The translations under genes were made by a program, and so were the position numbers. Below, piece by piece: positions 11,702 through 22,700 of a stretch of 37,163 bases of DNA. This stretch comes from Porogramme epimiltina (taxonomy: Eukaryota > Basidiomycota > Agaricomycetes > Polyporales > Polyporaceae), in contig FTLJ01000426.1 in the NCBI GenBank assembly GCA_900155495.1, positions 1-37,163 of the forward strand. Direction: 5' to 3'. Position 1 is the first letter of the stretch, and the number at the start of each line of letters is the position of its first letter. Under the pieces are notes generated by a model. The model saw only the letters and a list, made by a program, of their open reading frames with translations, was not told where the DNA came from and did not search any database.

Positions 11702-12694
11702 GGTAGGTACTCGAGCGGCGCGAGCTTGCGGTCGGCGGCGAGCGCGAAGGCGCCGCCCCGGGGCGCCGCGGCGGGCGGGATTGCGGCGTGCATGTCGGGG
11801 GGCGAGGCGGAGTCGGGGGAGTAGCTGTGGATCATGGCATGCGGCGGCGGCGGCGGCGGGACGAGAGACTCGGTCGAGCTGCTCGACGAGGGCGCGGGCG
11901 AGTGGTGGCCGTCGCCGTAGCCTGTCGGGGGAGGGGGCGCGGGAGCGCCGCCGCCGCCGTGCACGTTCCGCCGAGCGCCGTTGTTGCGTGCACAGACGTA
12001 CTGGTGGGCGGCACAACGATGCTCGCGAGCACGGGGTAGTCGTCGATGGTGCGGAGGGACTCGAACGACTCCTGCATATGATACGCGTCTGGGGTCACAC
12101 GGACGTTAGCGTGCGCAGGCGGGAGAGCGGCGAAGATGCACGGACTAAGGTGCCACTTCCGGGAGATCTTGGGGTAGTCGACGAATACCGAGTAAGTCTG
12201 CTTGACGAGCAGCTCGAGAACGGCGCGCGGAGGCTTGAGCAAATATAATTGCGGGTCGAGCGTTGATTGTATGCGATGTCGTGCTCGCGGAGAACGGGTG
12301 ACCAGTGCTGAGAAGTGCTTACTCACGCCATGAAAGGGGCGGGGTAGATGGGCCAGTTGAGCGCAGTGGGCGGGACGGGGAGGAGGATGTCTGAGAGAGC
12401 GGAAACAGTTAGTCGACAGGCTGTGATATGGGATACTACAGGATGGCTGCCTTCATGTCTGGCTAGCGTCAAAAATGGGTCGGTCGAAGAGGTCGAGCAT
12501 GCTGGCTTGGACTCGAGCCGGAGATGGGGAGGGCGAGTCGAACGCGCGAGGAGGCGCGAGGAAGAGGAAGGCGGAGGCGCAAGTCCGTAGGCGCCTGGCC
12601 CGTGCGCTTTCAGCGCTGCCACGTCCGCCGCAGCATGACTCGTCTTCGACATTTGTGACTCGCCTTCGTCCTTCCCGCCTCGCCGTCTCCACAC
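11702..12694 (-). pseudogene. Unidentified coding-like fragments in the insertion
   Basis: Several minus-strand segments look exonic but do not join into one clean gene. Around 12320-12385 an acceptor CTCTCAG is followed by DILLPVPPTALNWPIYPAP and a GTGAGT donor. From 12233 to about 12000 there is an open segment with ELLVKQTYSVFVDYPKI and SLRTIDDYPVLASIVV. From 11964 to about 11720 a proline/serine-rich segment ends in ADRKLAPLEYLP and abuts the NADH pyrophosphatase fragment. The reading phases do not match across the best splice sites, so this is probably decayed. I do not recognise the parent gene or genes. Confidence 0.45.
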
Positions 12695-12834
12695 ACTGTC
12701 TCATTCCAGTCGACTTTCATACAGCCCAAGGCTCCCCAACCCGGGTAGGTCTCTTTATTCATTCCCATTGCCGCTCCTGCGTGGCAGCGTCGCATTCCCA
12801 CCACCGCTGGATAAATCACTCGTGGCTTTAATAA

Positions 12835-13700
12835 GTGGGGGATGGCGTTGCGGCGCTGCACGCGTGGCAGGAGCGCAAGCGTTTTTTTTCTCTTCGCCCA
12901 GTCGGCTCACATTTGGAGAAGCGAGCTGACCCTGACACACAACAGTATTCTTCGAGCACCTACAATACGGGCGACACAAACACGGACGCCGTTGGGAATC
13001 CGACCACCGACCCCATTATGGCCTTTGACTGCGCCGTCGTCCAGACGGGTACCGTAAGGCTAAGGTGAGTACAGAGCCCCGGCCTCTTCGTATCCCATTC
13101 TACTTGAATCCTTTTGTCCCGCGAGTAGAGCACGTTCTTCCGCACGCCCTTCCCCCGTGGTAGCCCCGCCCGTTCATTTCATTGGAGCGTCCTTTCTGTT
13201 CCAGCCCCCCTTTGTCACGTAGTTACGACATTCAATACATACAATACTGTCCCCCGCTTTCACCGCCCTTCATCTTGGCCTCGGGACGGACCGCGTCGGA
13301 CGCACGTCCATTTTTGCCATTGCCGCGCTTCGCACCCGTTTGCTTCACCCTTCTCTCTCTCTCTTCATCGACGTCCCTGCCCTATCCAGAGGATGTGCGT
13401 GCTAACGGCGCTTCCGTGCCAGCACCTCCGCCGCGCCCACTTCCCGGACGGCCAGCGCAACTGCCACCGCGGGCGCGTGACACCGGCGAGGACATCCGTC
13501 ACCAGCACATGTACCACCCGGTGCCGCTCGAGCAGAAGTACCCGCCGCTGTTACGCGTTATGAACGAGCTCGTGTTGGGCCGCTCTTCGTGGACCAACTG
13601 TAAGTTGCGATCCTCAAACACCTGTCAGGAGTGAGGCTGACGTCTTTCGGCCCACTGACAGCTTCCTGAACACGATCCGCCAGCACGACTACCTCCTCCG
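12835..13700 (+). other. Unassigned exon-like fragments on the plus strand
   Basis: Inside the 4.2-kb element. A segment ending at 13065 (PIMAFDCAVVQTGTVRLR) meets a GTGAGTACAG donor. A second segment around 13490-13600 reads MYHPVPLEQKYPPLLRVMNE, ends in SSWTN and meets a GTAAGT donor. After its acceptor (GACAG) the natural continuation FLNTIRQHDYLL is in a different phase. They lie upstream of the palmitoyltransferase fragment on the same strand and may come from one or more captured genes. No function is assigned. Confidence 0.35.
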
Positions 13701-13775
13701 GGGACTTTGACTCCTGTGCGTGCTCCCTTCAACCTACCCACACCCTGTGCGACGACCCATTCATAGTTGTTTTAG

Positions 13776-14193
13776 ATCATCGAAGAGTTGTTGTCTCAAG
13801 GGCGGCTGAACGGACAGACGTTCTGCATACAATGCATGGTTCGTGACTCCTGAATCACTCTGTGATGCTGCATATCGCCTGACACTAGCGTGCCCACAGG
13901 TGGGTAGGCCCCTGTGGTCGACGCACTGTCGCACATGTGACCGCTACGTAGTACGCATCACGCTTGTCGTCGGCATCATCCTCTTCGACTACCTTACCTT
14001 TGAGTGTACGTTATCCGCTCCTCCGACGTCGTCTTCCTTGTCTCTGATTCGTGTTGTAGATTTCTCGAACCTGGCTGTGTCGACGGAGCCTGCCGACATC
14101 TCGCCCTCCTGCGTCCTTCCTGTGTATCTGTGCTCCATCACGGTGTACGACAACCCCCTCTTCTCCATCGCCCCATGGATGCCTGGACTGTGA
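13776..14193 (+). pseudogene. DHHC palmitoyltransferase fragment lacking the DHHC segment
   Basis: Three exon pieces (13776-13838, 13900-14005, 14060-14193) with good splice signals encode the region around the zinc-binding domain of an Akr1/HIP14-type S-acyltransferase: GRLNGQTFCIQCM, then RPLWSTHCRTCDRYVVR, then ITLVVGIILFDYLTFEYF and a C-terminal part rich in hydrophobic residues. In the family, CRxCDxCVxR is followed by the catalytic DHHC, the Pro-Trp-Val motif and NNHRxF. Here VVR joins directly to the following membrane segment, an in-frame loss of roughly 25 residues that includes the catalytic Cys. It therefore could not be an active enzyme. The N-terminal ankyrin region is absent. 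Confidence 0.75.
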
Positions 14194-14519
14194 GCTGGAG
14201 GAACCGGAAGGCGACGCCGAGGGCAAGACGTAGCTATTGTAGAGTACTGTATTGTATAACTTTGTAGTCTATGAATGTTAGCCTGGGATTGATGCAATAG
14301 CCCGTGCGTGCGTCCAAGCGTGTGCGTGCCCCGGATATGTGGTATTCACCCATTGTATGGAGAACTATAGTATACCATATCGGCCCACATGCTGCTACAT
14401 AAGTCCTGGCATGTGACTTCAGAGAGCAATGGTGAACTATATTGTACTACCTAAACTGCCCCCCAAAAACTTATAGTGCTACGGCGTGCAACTGAGAACA
14501 CCGCCTCGACCACAGAGTG

Positions 14520-14643
14520 CTACAGGGTGCTACGAAGCGCCCGCCCAGGCTATGGGGCACTACAGGGCGCTACAGGGCGCTACATAACCGGTGCTGGGCA
14601 CTATAGAGTGTATTAAACAGGGGGGGTAGCTACAGCACTACAG
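14520..14643 (-). repeat. Right subterminal CTGTAG array (reverse strand)
   Basis: CTACAG occurs at 14520, 14560, 14570, 14630 and 14638, the inverted counterpart of the left array. Several copies are part of GGGCGCTACAGGGCGCTACA-like direct repeats. Confidence 0.7.
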
Positions 14644-14697
14644 GCACTATATAGTCTACATAGTACTACAAATGTATATATTTTTTTCCTGATGCTC

Positions 14698-15020
14698 CGT
14701 CAATGCCCTTCTTAGGCAATGGTAGCAATACGCCTCTCGACATCTTCAAAAACGTCATTGCAGCACTCTCTGGAGGCCCGGACCCCCAAGACGACGGGAA
14801 GGAGGCGGAGCCGTGCGGTCGGCGCTTGCGCAGGGTCGTATGGGTGACGATGTTGATCGACGCCGCGACGCTCCTCGCCCTGGACCACATGTTGGAGATG
14901 CGTGCGGCGCGCGGACTCCCGCTCAAGGAGCTCGCGTTTGAGGACTGTTATTGTGCCGAAGACACGAGCCCCGCGGCGGTCCTGTCCCTCCTGGCGCTGC
15001 ATGTGGAGGTCAAAATCTAG
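14698..15020 (+). pseudogene. Severed C-terminal part of the F-box-like gene
   Basis: The frame continues in phase with the exon that stops at the insertion border: MPFLGNGSNTPLDIFKNV, then CGRRLRRVVWV, MLEMRAARGLPLKELAFEDC, ending in a run with LLALHVEVKI and TAG. The tail pattern of variable Leu-rich repeat, GLPLKEL, short Cys strand and final HVEV is typical of the end of mushroom F-box-like proteins. With 9116-9160 and 9226-10462 it would make 534 aa. It now has no upstream exon, so unless the insertion is spliced out it is probably not translated. Confidence 0.7.
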
Positions 15021-16138
15021 TAAGCACGAGTTTCTCTTATACGGCGCATCCGCTAACAGGGATTGTGATATTACCTTCAGCTACTTGGATCCAAATCGTC
15101 CTCTGCCGTATCCCCCTCTGCCCTCTCACACTTTCGAGTACTATGAGGTGTCATGACGAGACGCTTGACCTGAGGTCCAAGAGATTCGTAGATGGCATGG
15201 AAAACCTGAGTATGTCATGGCCTCAACAATTCCTCGGCTTTCCATTTGTGGTCCCCGATCCGAGTCCACTTCCCACCCCGATTTCCCAAGGCCGCTTGCC
15301 AAGAGCCCTATTTGCTATAAGACGTTCTGCTCGGATTGCGATCGCATATGTATATCTTGGTCTCGCGCTCTCGCGTACTCGCATACTCTTGTTCATAATT
15401 CTTGCTCTAAACCTTTACGTAACCCCTTGGGTCTCCATTTTCTCGATTACCAATATGTTCGTCGCCCAAGATAGATCTTCCTCCAACGTCCGATTTCGTG
15501 CTTTCAAAACTCGCAACTTAACAAAGTGTATAGTTCAAACACCTACCTCGACAATCGTTAATGAAAGCTTCCCTTGTAGTGCCAAGGTTCTAAGAGTCTA
15601 TCAGCACTCCGAGATAATTCGCGCGGATACTTGCGCGGCGCGTTTCAGCGATTCCAAGGACGCATTGCATCTAGTGAGCGCCCGAATTACGCTGATTTTA
15701 ATTCATCCACTATGTGTGGCACGTAGGGGTCCCCACACTTTCCTGATCCTCGAGTTGTGACATGTTGCTATGTCTTAATTCTAGTGTTACTAGTTCTATG
15801 TTTTGCGAGCCCCCGGTCGAATACAACAGCGTCATCAAAAAGCTCCACTCAGGCTGTTTTGTCTCGACTTGCTGACTCACAACTACGTTTATTCTGCGTC
15901 TCTTTGTTCTCTCTCAAACGAAGGCCGTACAAAGGTGTGTGCTAAATTACAAACCCTTTGTGCCCGGACCACAGCGTGTAAACAAGGATCCATGCTCTGC
16001 GTCATTTAAGCACCACCCCTTAGACTCCACGATTGCGATCCCTCCCTCTTCGCCACACGTTTCTTCTCCCATTTCTCCTTCGGAAACCTCCCACTCGTGC
16101 AAACGTGCGATATCCTTCCTCCCCTTCGAAACGTTGCG
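15021..16138 (+). other. Intergenic, no gene seen
   Basis: More AT-rich than the genes around it. One frame stays open from inside the F-box tail to 15760, but it has no recognisable domain and no start of its own. The last 100 nt before 16139 are pyrimidine-rich, typical of a fungal 5' leader. Confidence 0.55.
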
Positions 16139-16918
16139 ATGGCCCAACCTCACGCCGGTAACATGGATGAAGACACGCGTGTATTCCACTTACACCCTCG
16201 GTGCACGCCGCAACGTATCTGGGAGAGTGTCCTTCCGCCCGCGCCTTACAGCGGAAACACAGACTCTCGAGGAGCTCCGAGCCACGAGCCACTTCGCACT
16301 CCGTCTCAGCCGAGTGAGGCGGCAGCTGACTGCGTCCGCAATATCGAAATGTCAGTGGCATCACGTCCTTCAACCCCTGCGCCTCTACTTGCTGTCGCCC
16401 AAGATCCCACGTCCCTGACCACTCCCGTCGACCTTCGTGATCTCGGCATCGCTAGGACGAGCACCTCGCAGACATCCGATCCGACTCAAACACCCCCGTC
16501 AGATGCTTGTAGCCTCGATAATGGTGGTATGTACGACGACATGCCTGCGCTCGTCACGCCCCCCGCGACTCCGATCGTCGTGTCCTTTGCGGCCACTCTC
16601 TACCCGGGGGAGGAGTCGCGTCTAGAGCAGTACCTCGGCCGGGATGATATCCCTCTCGAAAACCTCCTATTCTTCCTAAAACACATACAGCTCTGCGGGC
16701 ACTACGGAGTCGAACCGCAGGACGCCGCGCCGCGCCAGTGGTACGGGCTGAGCAACGGAGCCCAGGACGCAGTGCCATTGTCCGGATCTCTGCAGAACAA
16801 GGACATGGCCCACGTCATGTATACCCCCGACGGCGGAAGCACTCACTACGCTTTTTACGACATGCTCTATCACCTCGACAACACCATCTGCGGCGAGGCA
16901 AATCACGCCCAGGATTAG
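16139..16918 (+). CDS. Unassigned protein, 259 aa
   Basis: A single-exon frame from ATG 16139, preceded by a CT-rich leader, which suits a fungal start; a second ATG follows at codon 9. The first 140 residues are rich in Ser, Thr and Pro and likely disordered. The C-terminal third is more ordered: ESRLEQYLGRDDIPLENLLF, HYGVEPQDAAPRQWYGLSNG and YDMLYHLDNTICGEANHAQD. It has no signal peptide, membrane segment or family I recognise. Unbroken length and a composition shift at its ends argue that it is real, probably a lineage-specific gene. It could instead be missing small introns in the N-terminal part. Confidence 0.55.
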   Translation: MAQPHAGNMDEDTRVFHLHPRCTPQRIWESVLPPAPYSGNTDSRGAPSHEPLRTPSQPSEAAADCVRNIEMSVASRPSTPAPLLAVAQDPTSLTTPVDLRDLGIARTSTSQTSDPTQTPPSDACSLDNGGMYDDMPALVTPPATPIVVSFAATLYPGEESRLEQYLGRDDIPLENLLFFLKHIQLCGHYGVEPQDAAPRQWYGLSNGAQDAVPLSGSLQNKDMAHVMYTPDGGSTHYAFYDMLYHLDNTICGEANHAQD

Positions 16919-18281
16919 AGGGGAGGGTCACACACTTGGTTGGGGGCACCAATGCTAGGCGTGCCGTGGGCGCGGTTCCGTGGGTGCCGATACCCGGAGG
17001 ACAGGGTTGTTACGGCAAGGGTCCTTTGTGTCTCGCCCGTCTCTACGGGCGCTATGGACCTTGATGCGCAAGGGATGAGGGACAATGGCAGCTCGGACCG
17101 TGCTCTCGACCTCAGCCCTGCATGCTCGTGTTCGCACTGCATGCTTTGGTGTAAACACGATGTAGCATAGGCAGTGTAGTCGGAACTCACGAGGCGTTTT
17201 GTGAATCTCGAGTAATGTTGACACGTTGCGCAAGTGCTGTGTGGCCTTCTGTGGAATTCCGTTCCCCCAGAGTTCTACGTTTTCGCACGAAAAACGCCTT
17301 GTTCTCAGAGAGGACAGGTGTCCCCTCCGTCGCGAGGTCGCACGGCGGAGGGGCATCCGACTGGGGAAGGCCAGGGACGAGTACAATGGGGGTTTAACCC
17401 TCCGGCGACGGAAGCATGAGATCCCCACGCGGCTCGCGGCGGAAGCGCTGACTCAGCCATCTGAAGTTCGAATCGAAGTGTTGCCATGATCTGGGGTGCA
17501 TCTTCGCCATATCGGGTAGTTCTCGTGTTCACCCCATCACGCCGGCGCCAAACAACAATCGCACCCTTCTCCTCGACTACGCGACGCCGCGCACCCTCGC
17601 GGCCAACTCCGCCTTCTCTGCAGCAATCCGCACTGTGCTTCTTTGTGTCGGAACCAGTACAGAGAGGCGGTGTGTGCCACGGTATCGGAGATTGTCCGCT
17701 GATATTGCGCATTGGAAGGGTCCGCTCCAGGCTACTAGTCCAAGCGATGCACTTCTTTCGCCTTCGAAAAAATATCCATAGTGGCAGCCGCATCGCCCAG
17801 AAAGCCGTGAATAAAGACCATTCGCACTTGAAACAAATGCTCCTGGAGGGGGCGGACCTGCGCAGGGCGGCGCGGCCGAGCGCGACTCTCGTTGGGGCAG
17901 TGCGTCCTGAGCATGTTCTTTCGGGGCGCGCCCGAAACGTGTGAGCACCTGTTACAAGGACCTAAGACACTATAAAAGGTAGTACGGGGTACGCATGGTC
18001 CAAAGGGTCGCAACGCGAAAGTTCGTACAGGGAATTAGTTCTTTCCGGCCCGAGCCGAAGTCGTTTCTGAGGCACAAATTTCCTTTGTGCATCAGCATTG
18101 CGATCAAGGATCTATGTACTATGTAGAAGTGAAGCCGTTGGAACTGAACACTTGTATTTTAATTTGCTCTGCCTGCACGTCTTCCGCACAGATCACATCC
18201 CCCGCCGCCACCACGTTCTGCTCCTTGAGCTCTCCAATTCCACCACACCGCTCTGTCCCATCTCTCCACCACACCGACAGC
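16919..18281. other. Intergenic, no gene seen
   Basis: Short overlapping frames on both strands (for example 17305-17793 minus) have no domain or splice support. A TATAAAA at 17971 may belong to the next gene. Confidence 0.5.
17971..17977 (+). promoter_or_regulatory. Possible TATA box
   Basis: TATAAAA, 305 nt upstream of the ATG at 18282. The distance is long for a fungal promoter unless the leader is long or spliced. Confidence 0.35.
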
Positions 18282-19056
18282 ATGGGCAACGGGCAGTCCT
18301 CCATCCCCTTGGACCAACGCACGCAAAAAGAGAAACCCGGGAAGTTCATCGCCAAAGAGCTGGGCGCTGATGTGGTGAGCTCGCTGGTCTCCGACGTCCT
18401 CAGTCGAGTCGAGCTGACCACCGCTTCTGCCCGCGGCAGGCACAGCGCTACTTCACAGCCGGGGTCCCCCTGTTCGACAAGGGCGATTGTTCGCCCGAGG
18501 AGGCGACGACCAAGAAACGAACGAAGAAGAAAGCACGCAGTTCACTATCGAAAGCAAAGACATCGAAAGTAGCGTGCTGTCGTACGACCGCCGATTGTGT
18601 ACCAGCCGACGCGAAGAAGAAACGGAGCCCTAGAGGGATAGTCGAGGTACGTCGTTGCTCCAGTCAATGTGAAAAACACCTGATGCAGATACGCCGCGTC
18701 TTATGCAGGCCGTTGTGGAGGCGGAAACGGCGCCACCACATCCGTTCGCCGTACCCCAACAGGCTCAGGTCGGCATCCGCAGTCGCGAGGACGCGGCGCA
18801 CCCCCTCTCCTACCATCCCGTCGAAACGCGAGAGCACAGCGTTTCGCCGCGGCCCCTCACGCCCGCTTCCCTGCTGGAAAGCGGGTCGGACACGTCGACG
18901 CCCCCTCCCCCCTTCCCTATCCCCACCCCCACTGCTTTCCTCGAGATGCCAACATGCGTAGACCCTAAGGTCTTGATGTTGGTGTCGGTACAGGAAAGCT
19001 CTGACGTCGAGATGGCCTGGTGGGACTACGACGACGCGGTCGACTACGGCGACTAG
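18282..19056 (+). CDS. Unassigned protein with N-myristoylation-like start, 215 aa
   Basis: Three exons (18282-18374, 18440-18646, 18709-19056) join in frame; introns of 65 and 62 nt begin GTGAGC and GTACGT, and the first holds a CTGAC branch site. The protein starts MGNGQSS, matching the MGxxxS pattern for N-terminal myristoylation, so membrane attachment is possible. Residues 32-100 include a dense Lys/Arg stretch (KKRTKKKARSSLSKAK) that could aid membrane or nuclear binding. The C-terminal half is Pro/Ser-rich and ends in an acidic tail with WWDYDDAVDYGD. I do not recognise a family. The frame sum and splice signals support the model; the start is the first ATG after a CT-rich leader. Confidence 0.6.
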
Positions 19057-19792
19057 GGTAGTGTGGCTAGCGCGGGCCTGCTAGCCTGGGCAGTGCTCGC
19101 GATGAGGAAAGTGTGGAAAGGCATCGCGGGCGACTCGAAAGGATGAAGCGCAGCTGAGTAGTCTTCAACTCCCATCCACACATACTGTACTCGCCATACT
19201 CCCCCTCCCTTCCTTCTGACCTGTGCCTGGTGCACTATTACTGCTACAAGTTCCTCATTAGTATTGCCGGCCGTCATGTCCACAGATGCGACCCATACAA
19301 TCCCCGCCACTTCATGTATTAATCTGTAACGTTTACTATAAATCATTGTGTAAACTGTAATTGGTGACAAAGCAGGTGTTGGTGCTCGACATACTCAGGC
19401 ACTGGTCCATTGGAAAGGAACTCGGTATGTATCATCAAGAAGCCCTCGCACCGTATAGCTTGACTTAGGAGGGTGCTCGTCACACTCCGTGCATTCATCC
19501 TTTCCGTCCGTTGTAATCAGACTTTCATATGTTGGCAACATTATAAGCTCCCAAGCTTTCAGATTGACTTCGTACGCGGCGATTGTATAAGATACAGCAA
19601 CAGAGCAGGAAACATAACCAAGAGCAGTAAAGTAGCGAGAGAACGAACCGGATAAATACGGCATCGGCAGACCGTGCAAGGAGAACGTCCGTGCAAAGAA
19701 AGGGAACGACAGGAGGACACATCACCACCCACTCCAACTCGAAACAGTCCGTGCGCGCGGCAGGGCAATACACAACATCTCGCGCGTCGTAT
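19057..19792. other. Region between converging genes
   Basis: Lies between the 3' end of the 18282-19056 gene and the 3' end of the copper ATPase. AT-richer than the coding parts, consistent with two 3' untranslated regions. No gene or repeat is seen. Confidence 0.5.
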
Positions 19793-22700
19793 CTACACCG
19801 CCTCGGTCATCTCGACCGGCAGCTGGCTGTACCCCGAGGTGTCCCTGCGCCCGCGCACGAGCGCGCGCACGCCCTCCCACGCGTCGCCGAGCGCGTTGCG
19901 CGCGCTGTCGAAGAGCGACTCGCCGTGCACGACCTCGCCGGGCATCAGGCTCTCCGCGGGGCGCGTCCACCATTTGAGGAGGAGCGAGCTCGTTACGACG
20001 CTCACGGACGAGGACGCCATCGCCGCCGCGGCCGTCATCGGCGGTAGGCTCAGCCCGAGCGGGAGGAAGAGGCCCATCGCGAGCGGGATCCCGAGCACGT
20101 TGTAGAAGCACGCCCAGAGGAGGTTTCGCCGGATCGTCGAGAAGATCGCGCTCGAGAGGTGCAGCGCGGCGACCACGTCGAGCAGGTCCGAGCGCATGAG
20201 CACGATGTCTGCTGCTTCGATCGCAACGGAGGTGCCAGAGGAGAGCGCGATACCAACGGATGCGGCGACGAGCGAGGGCGAGTCGTTGATACCGTCTCCG
20301 ACCTAGAGCGACGATGAGCATCTCCGGTATTGAACGTGAGCGAAGACACATACCATGGCCACTCCGCCGCCATACTTCTCCATGAGTTCCGTGACGACTG
20401 ACGCCTTGCCCTTCGGGCTCATGCTTGACCACACGTTCTCCTGCTTGATCCCGACCTGCTTTGCCACCGCGAGCGCGGTGCGTTTCGCGTCACCCGTCAT
20501 CATGTTCACCGTGATGCCCATGTCCTGCAGCGCCCGGATCGCGTGAATCGACGACGGGCGCGGCGCGTCCGAGAGCGAGATCGCGAGGATCGGCGACGGC
20601 GCGCGCCCCGCGGCCGCGAGGCCCACGAAGATCGACGTGCGCCCCATCTCCGACTCGCGCTCGTCGAACGCGGACATCACCGACGGGAGCGCGCCGCTCT
20701 CGGACTGCAGCACGAACCGCGCGTTGCCGACGTACACCGTCTGCGTGCCCTTCCCGCCCGGGAGCGTGATGGTGGCCTTCACGCCTGCACCGGTGACGCT
20801 CTCGAACATGTCGATCGTTACCTCGGGGACTGCAACGGACGATCTGGTGAGTAGGTCCTTGCCGTACACCGCGACCGCCTTCGCGAGCGGATGCTCTGAG
20901 CGTGCCTCCGTTGCTGCGACCATCGCGATGACCTCCGCGCGCGTGACGTTCCCGAGGACCTTGGTGGTGAGCGGTGCGTCGTCGAGCGACCCTTGAACGC
21001 TGTGTAGGTCGCTGTGGTCGGCAGCTGGTGCCCACGCCGTGGCCGCGACTGTCAGCTTGCCCTCGGTCACGGTGCCCGTCTTGTCCAGGCAGATGTGCTT
21101 GATGTGCCGGCTCGCCTCGAGCGCCCGCCCGCCCTTGATCAGGATCCCGTTCTTAGCGCCCATGCCCGTCCCGACCATGATCGCGGTCGGCGTGCTCAGC
21201 CCGAGCGCGCACGGGCACGCGACGACGACGACGGAGATGCAGAGCTGCAGGCAGATCGCGAGCTTCGACGCGCCGTGCGTGTGGAAGAGCGCGGGGAGGT
21301 CCGCGTCGCGGACGATGTGCGAGATCGCCATCCAGCCGACGAAGGTGATGACCGAGAGCGAGATGACCGCGGGCACGAAGTAGCCCGCGACCTTGTCTGT
21401 GAACGCCTGGATCGGCGCCTTGGACGTCTGCGCCTCCTCGACGAGCTTGACGATCTGCGCGAGCGCTGTATCCTTGCCCGCGCGCGTGACGGTCATGTCG
21501 AACGTGCCGAGCCCGTTGAGCGTGCCGCCGATGACGCTGTCCCCCTGCTGCTTGACCACAGGGATCGGCTCGCCGGTGACCGCGCTCTCGTCTACGCTCG
21601 ACGTGCCGCGGATGACGGTCCCGTCCGCAGGGATCTTCTCGCCGGGGACGAGCTTGACGGTGTCACCGACCTGAAGGAGTTCGGTCGCGATCTTCTTCTC
21701 CTGCGTGCACGCGGGCGCGTCGGTGTAAATGGTGGCCATGGATGGCGCAAGCGCCATAAGATCAGTCAGCGCGGCGCTTGTCTTGCCCTTCGCGCGGTTC
21801 TCGAGGTACCGGCCGAGCGACACGAACATGATCAACATCGTGCTAGTGTCGAAGAAGACCATCGGGTGGTACTCGAGGGTGCGGTCGAACGCCATGAAGC
21901 ACATCGCACCGACGGAGTAAATGTACGCGGCAGAGGATCCGAGGGAGATGAGGACGTCCATGGTCGCGCTGCCGTGCTTGAGCGACTTGTACGCGTTCTT
22001 GAAGAACCGCTGGCCGACCCAGAACATCGCCGGTGTGGTCAGAATGAGCCCGAGAACGTCGCCGACGTAGACGCCGCGGCAGAGCTGGTGCTCCACGATC
22101 GGCTCGAGGAAAGGGATCTTTGGCGCGATCATAGTGATGAAGAAGACGGGGATCGCGAAGATGAGACTCCACTTGAAGCGCATCCACCACTCCTGGATCT
22201 CCTTCGTGCGGGCGAGCGAGCGCATCTGTGTCGAATCTTCTTGATCCGAGACCATAGCGTCGAAGCCCATGTCCTCTATCCGTTCTACAAGCTCCCGGGG
22301 GCCGACCATCGCGCGGTCGAACTCGACCTGACAAAGCTCTGTTGCGAGTGAGACAGAGACAGAAGACACGCCGGGCATGGCGCCGAGCTCCTTTTCGACT
22401 GTCGACGTGCACGACGAGCATGTCATGCCGTATATTCGAAGAGTGATGGTGTCGGAGCCCGTCGTCGGTATAAGGGTAGCATCGAAGCCAATATCTGAAA
22501 TTTCCTGCAATTTTATGTCAGTCTCTAATCGTTCGAAATATTTGTCCTAGTAACAAGTTCAACGGAAAGAGTACGAGCGACCGCCCTGGCGTGCACGGTG
22601 GATTGTCACTGCCACCCGACGTCAAGTCATCGACGCAGGAGAGCTTTGGAAACCGAATCCGTGACATTCGAGAAGGAAAGACGATTTCCTGGGTCAAGAA

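Larger units (their letters stand above)
10463..14694. mobile_element. 4.2-kb non-autonomous TIR element carrying captured gene fragments
   Basis: The left end reads ATCAGGAAAAA and the right end TTTTTTTCCTGATG, an inverted match of at least 11 bp. CTC precedes the left end (10460-10462) and follows the right end (14695-14697), a candidate 3-bp target duplication; the boundary is uncertain by one base because the outer C/G also pairs. Removing the element with one CTC copy rejoins the F-box frame. Five CTGTAG motifs lie inside the left end and five CTACAG motifs inside the right end, pointing inward as transposase-binding arrays do in several superfamilies. No transposase is visible. The interior holds broken exons of at least two unrelated genes on opposite strands. 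The superfamily is unassigned; a 3-bp duplication would suit CACTA- or Academ-like elements. Confidence 0.7.

Noticed and set aside
12323..12694. Intact gene start on the minus strand in the insertion
   Set aside because: The available donors put the next exon in the wrong phase for the best continuation, so it is treated as a decayed fragment.
10463..14694. Helitron as the explanation of the 4.2-kb insertion
   Set aside because: Gene capture is typical of Helitrons, but the ends are inverted repeats, there is no CTRR end with a hairpin, and a possible 3-bp duplication is present.
14951..15760. 269-codon open frame downstream of the F-box tail
   Set aside because: It starts inside the F-box tail in another frame, has no family pattern, and no upstream promoter or leader of its own.
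17305..17793. 162-codon minus-strand frame between the orphan genes
   Set aside because: No domain, no splice support, and competing frames on the other strand over the same bases.
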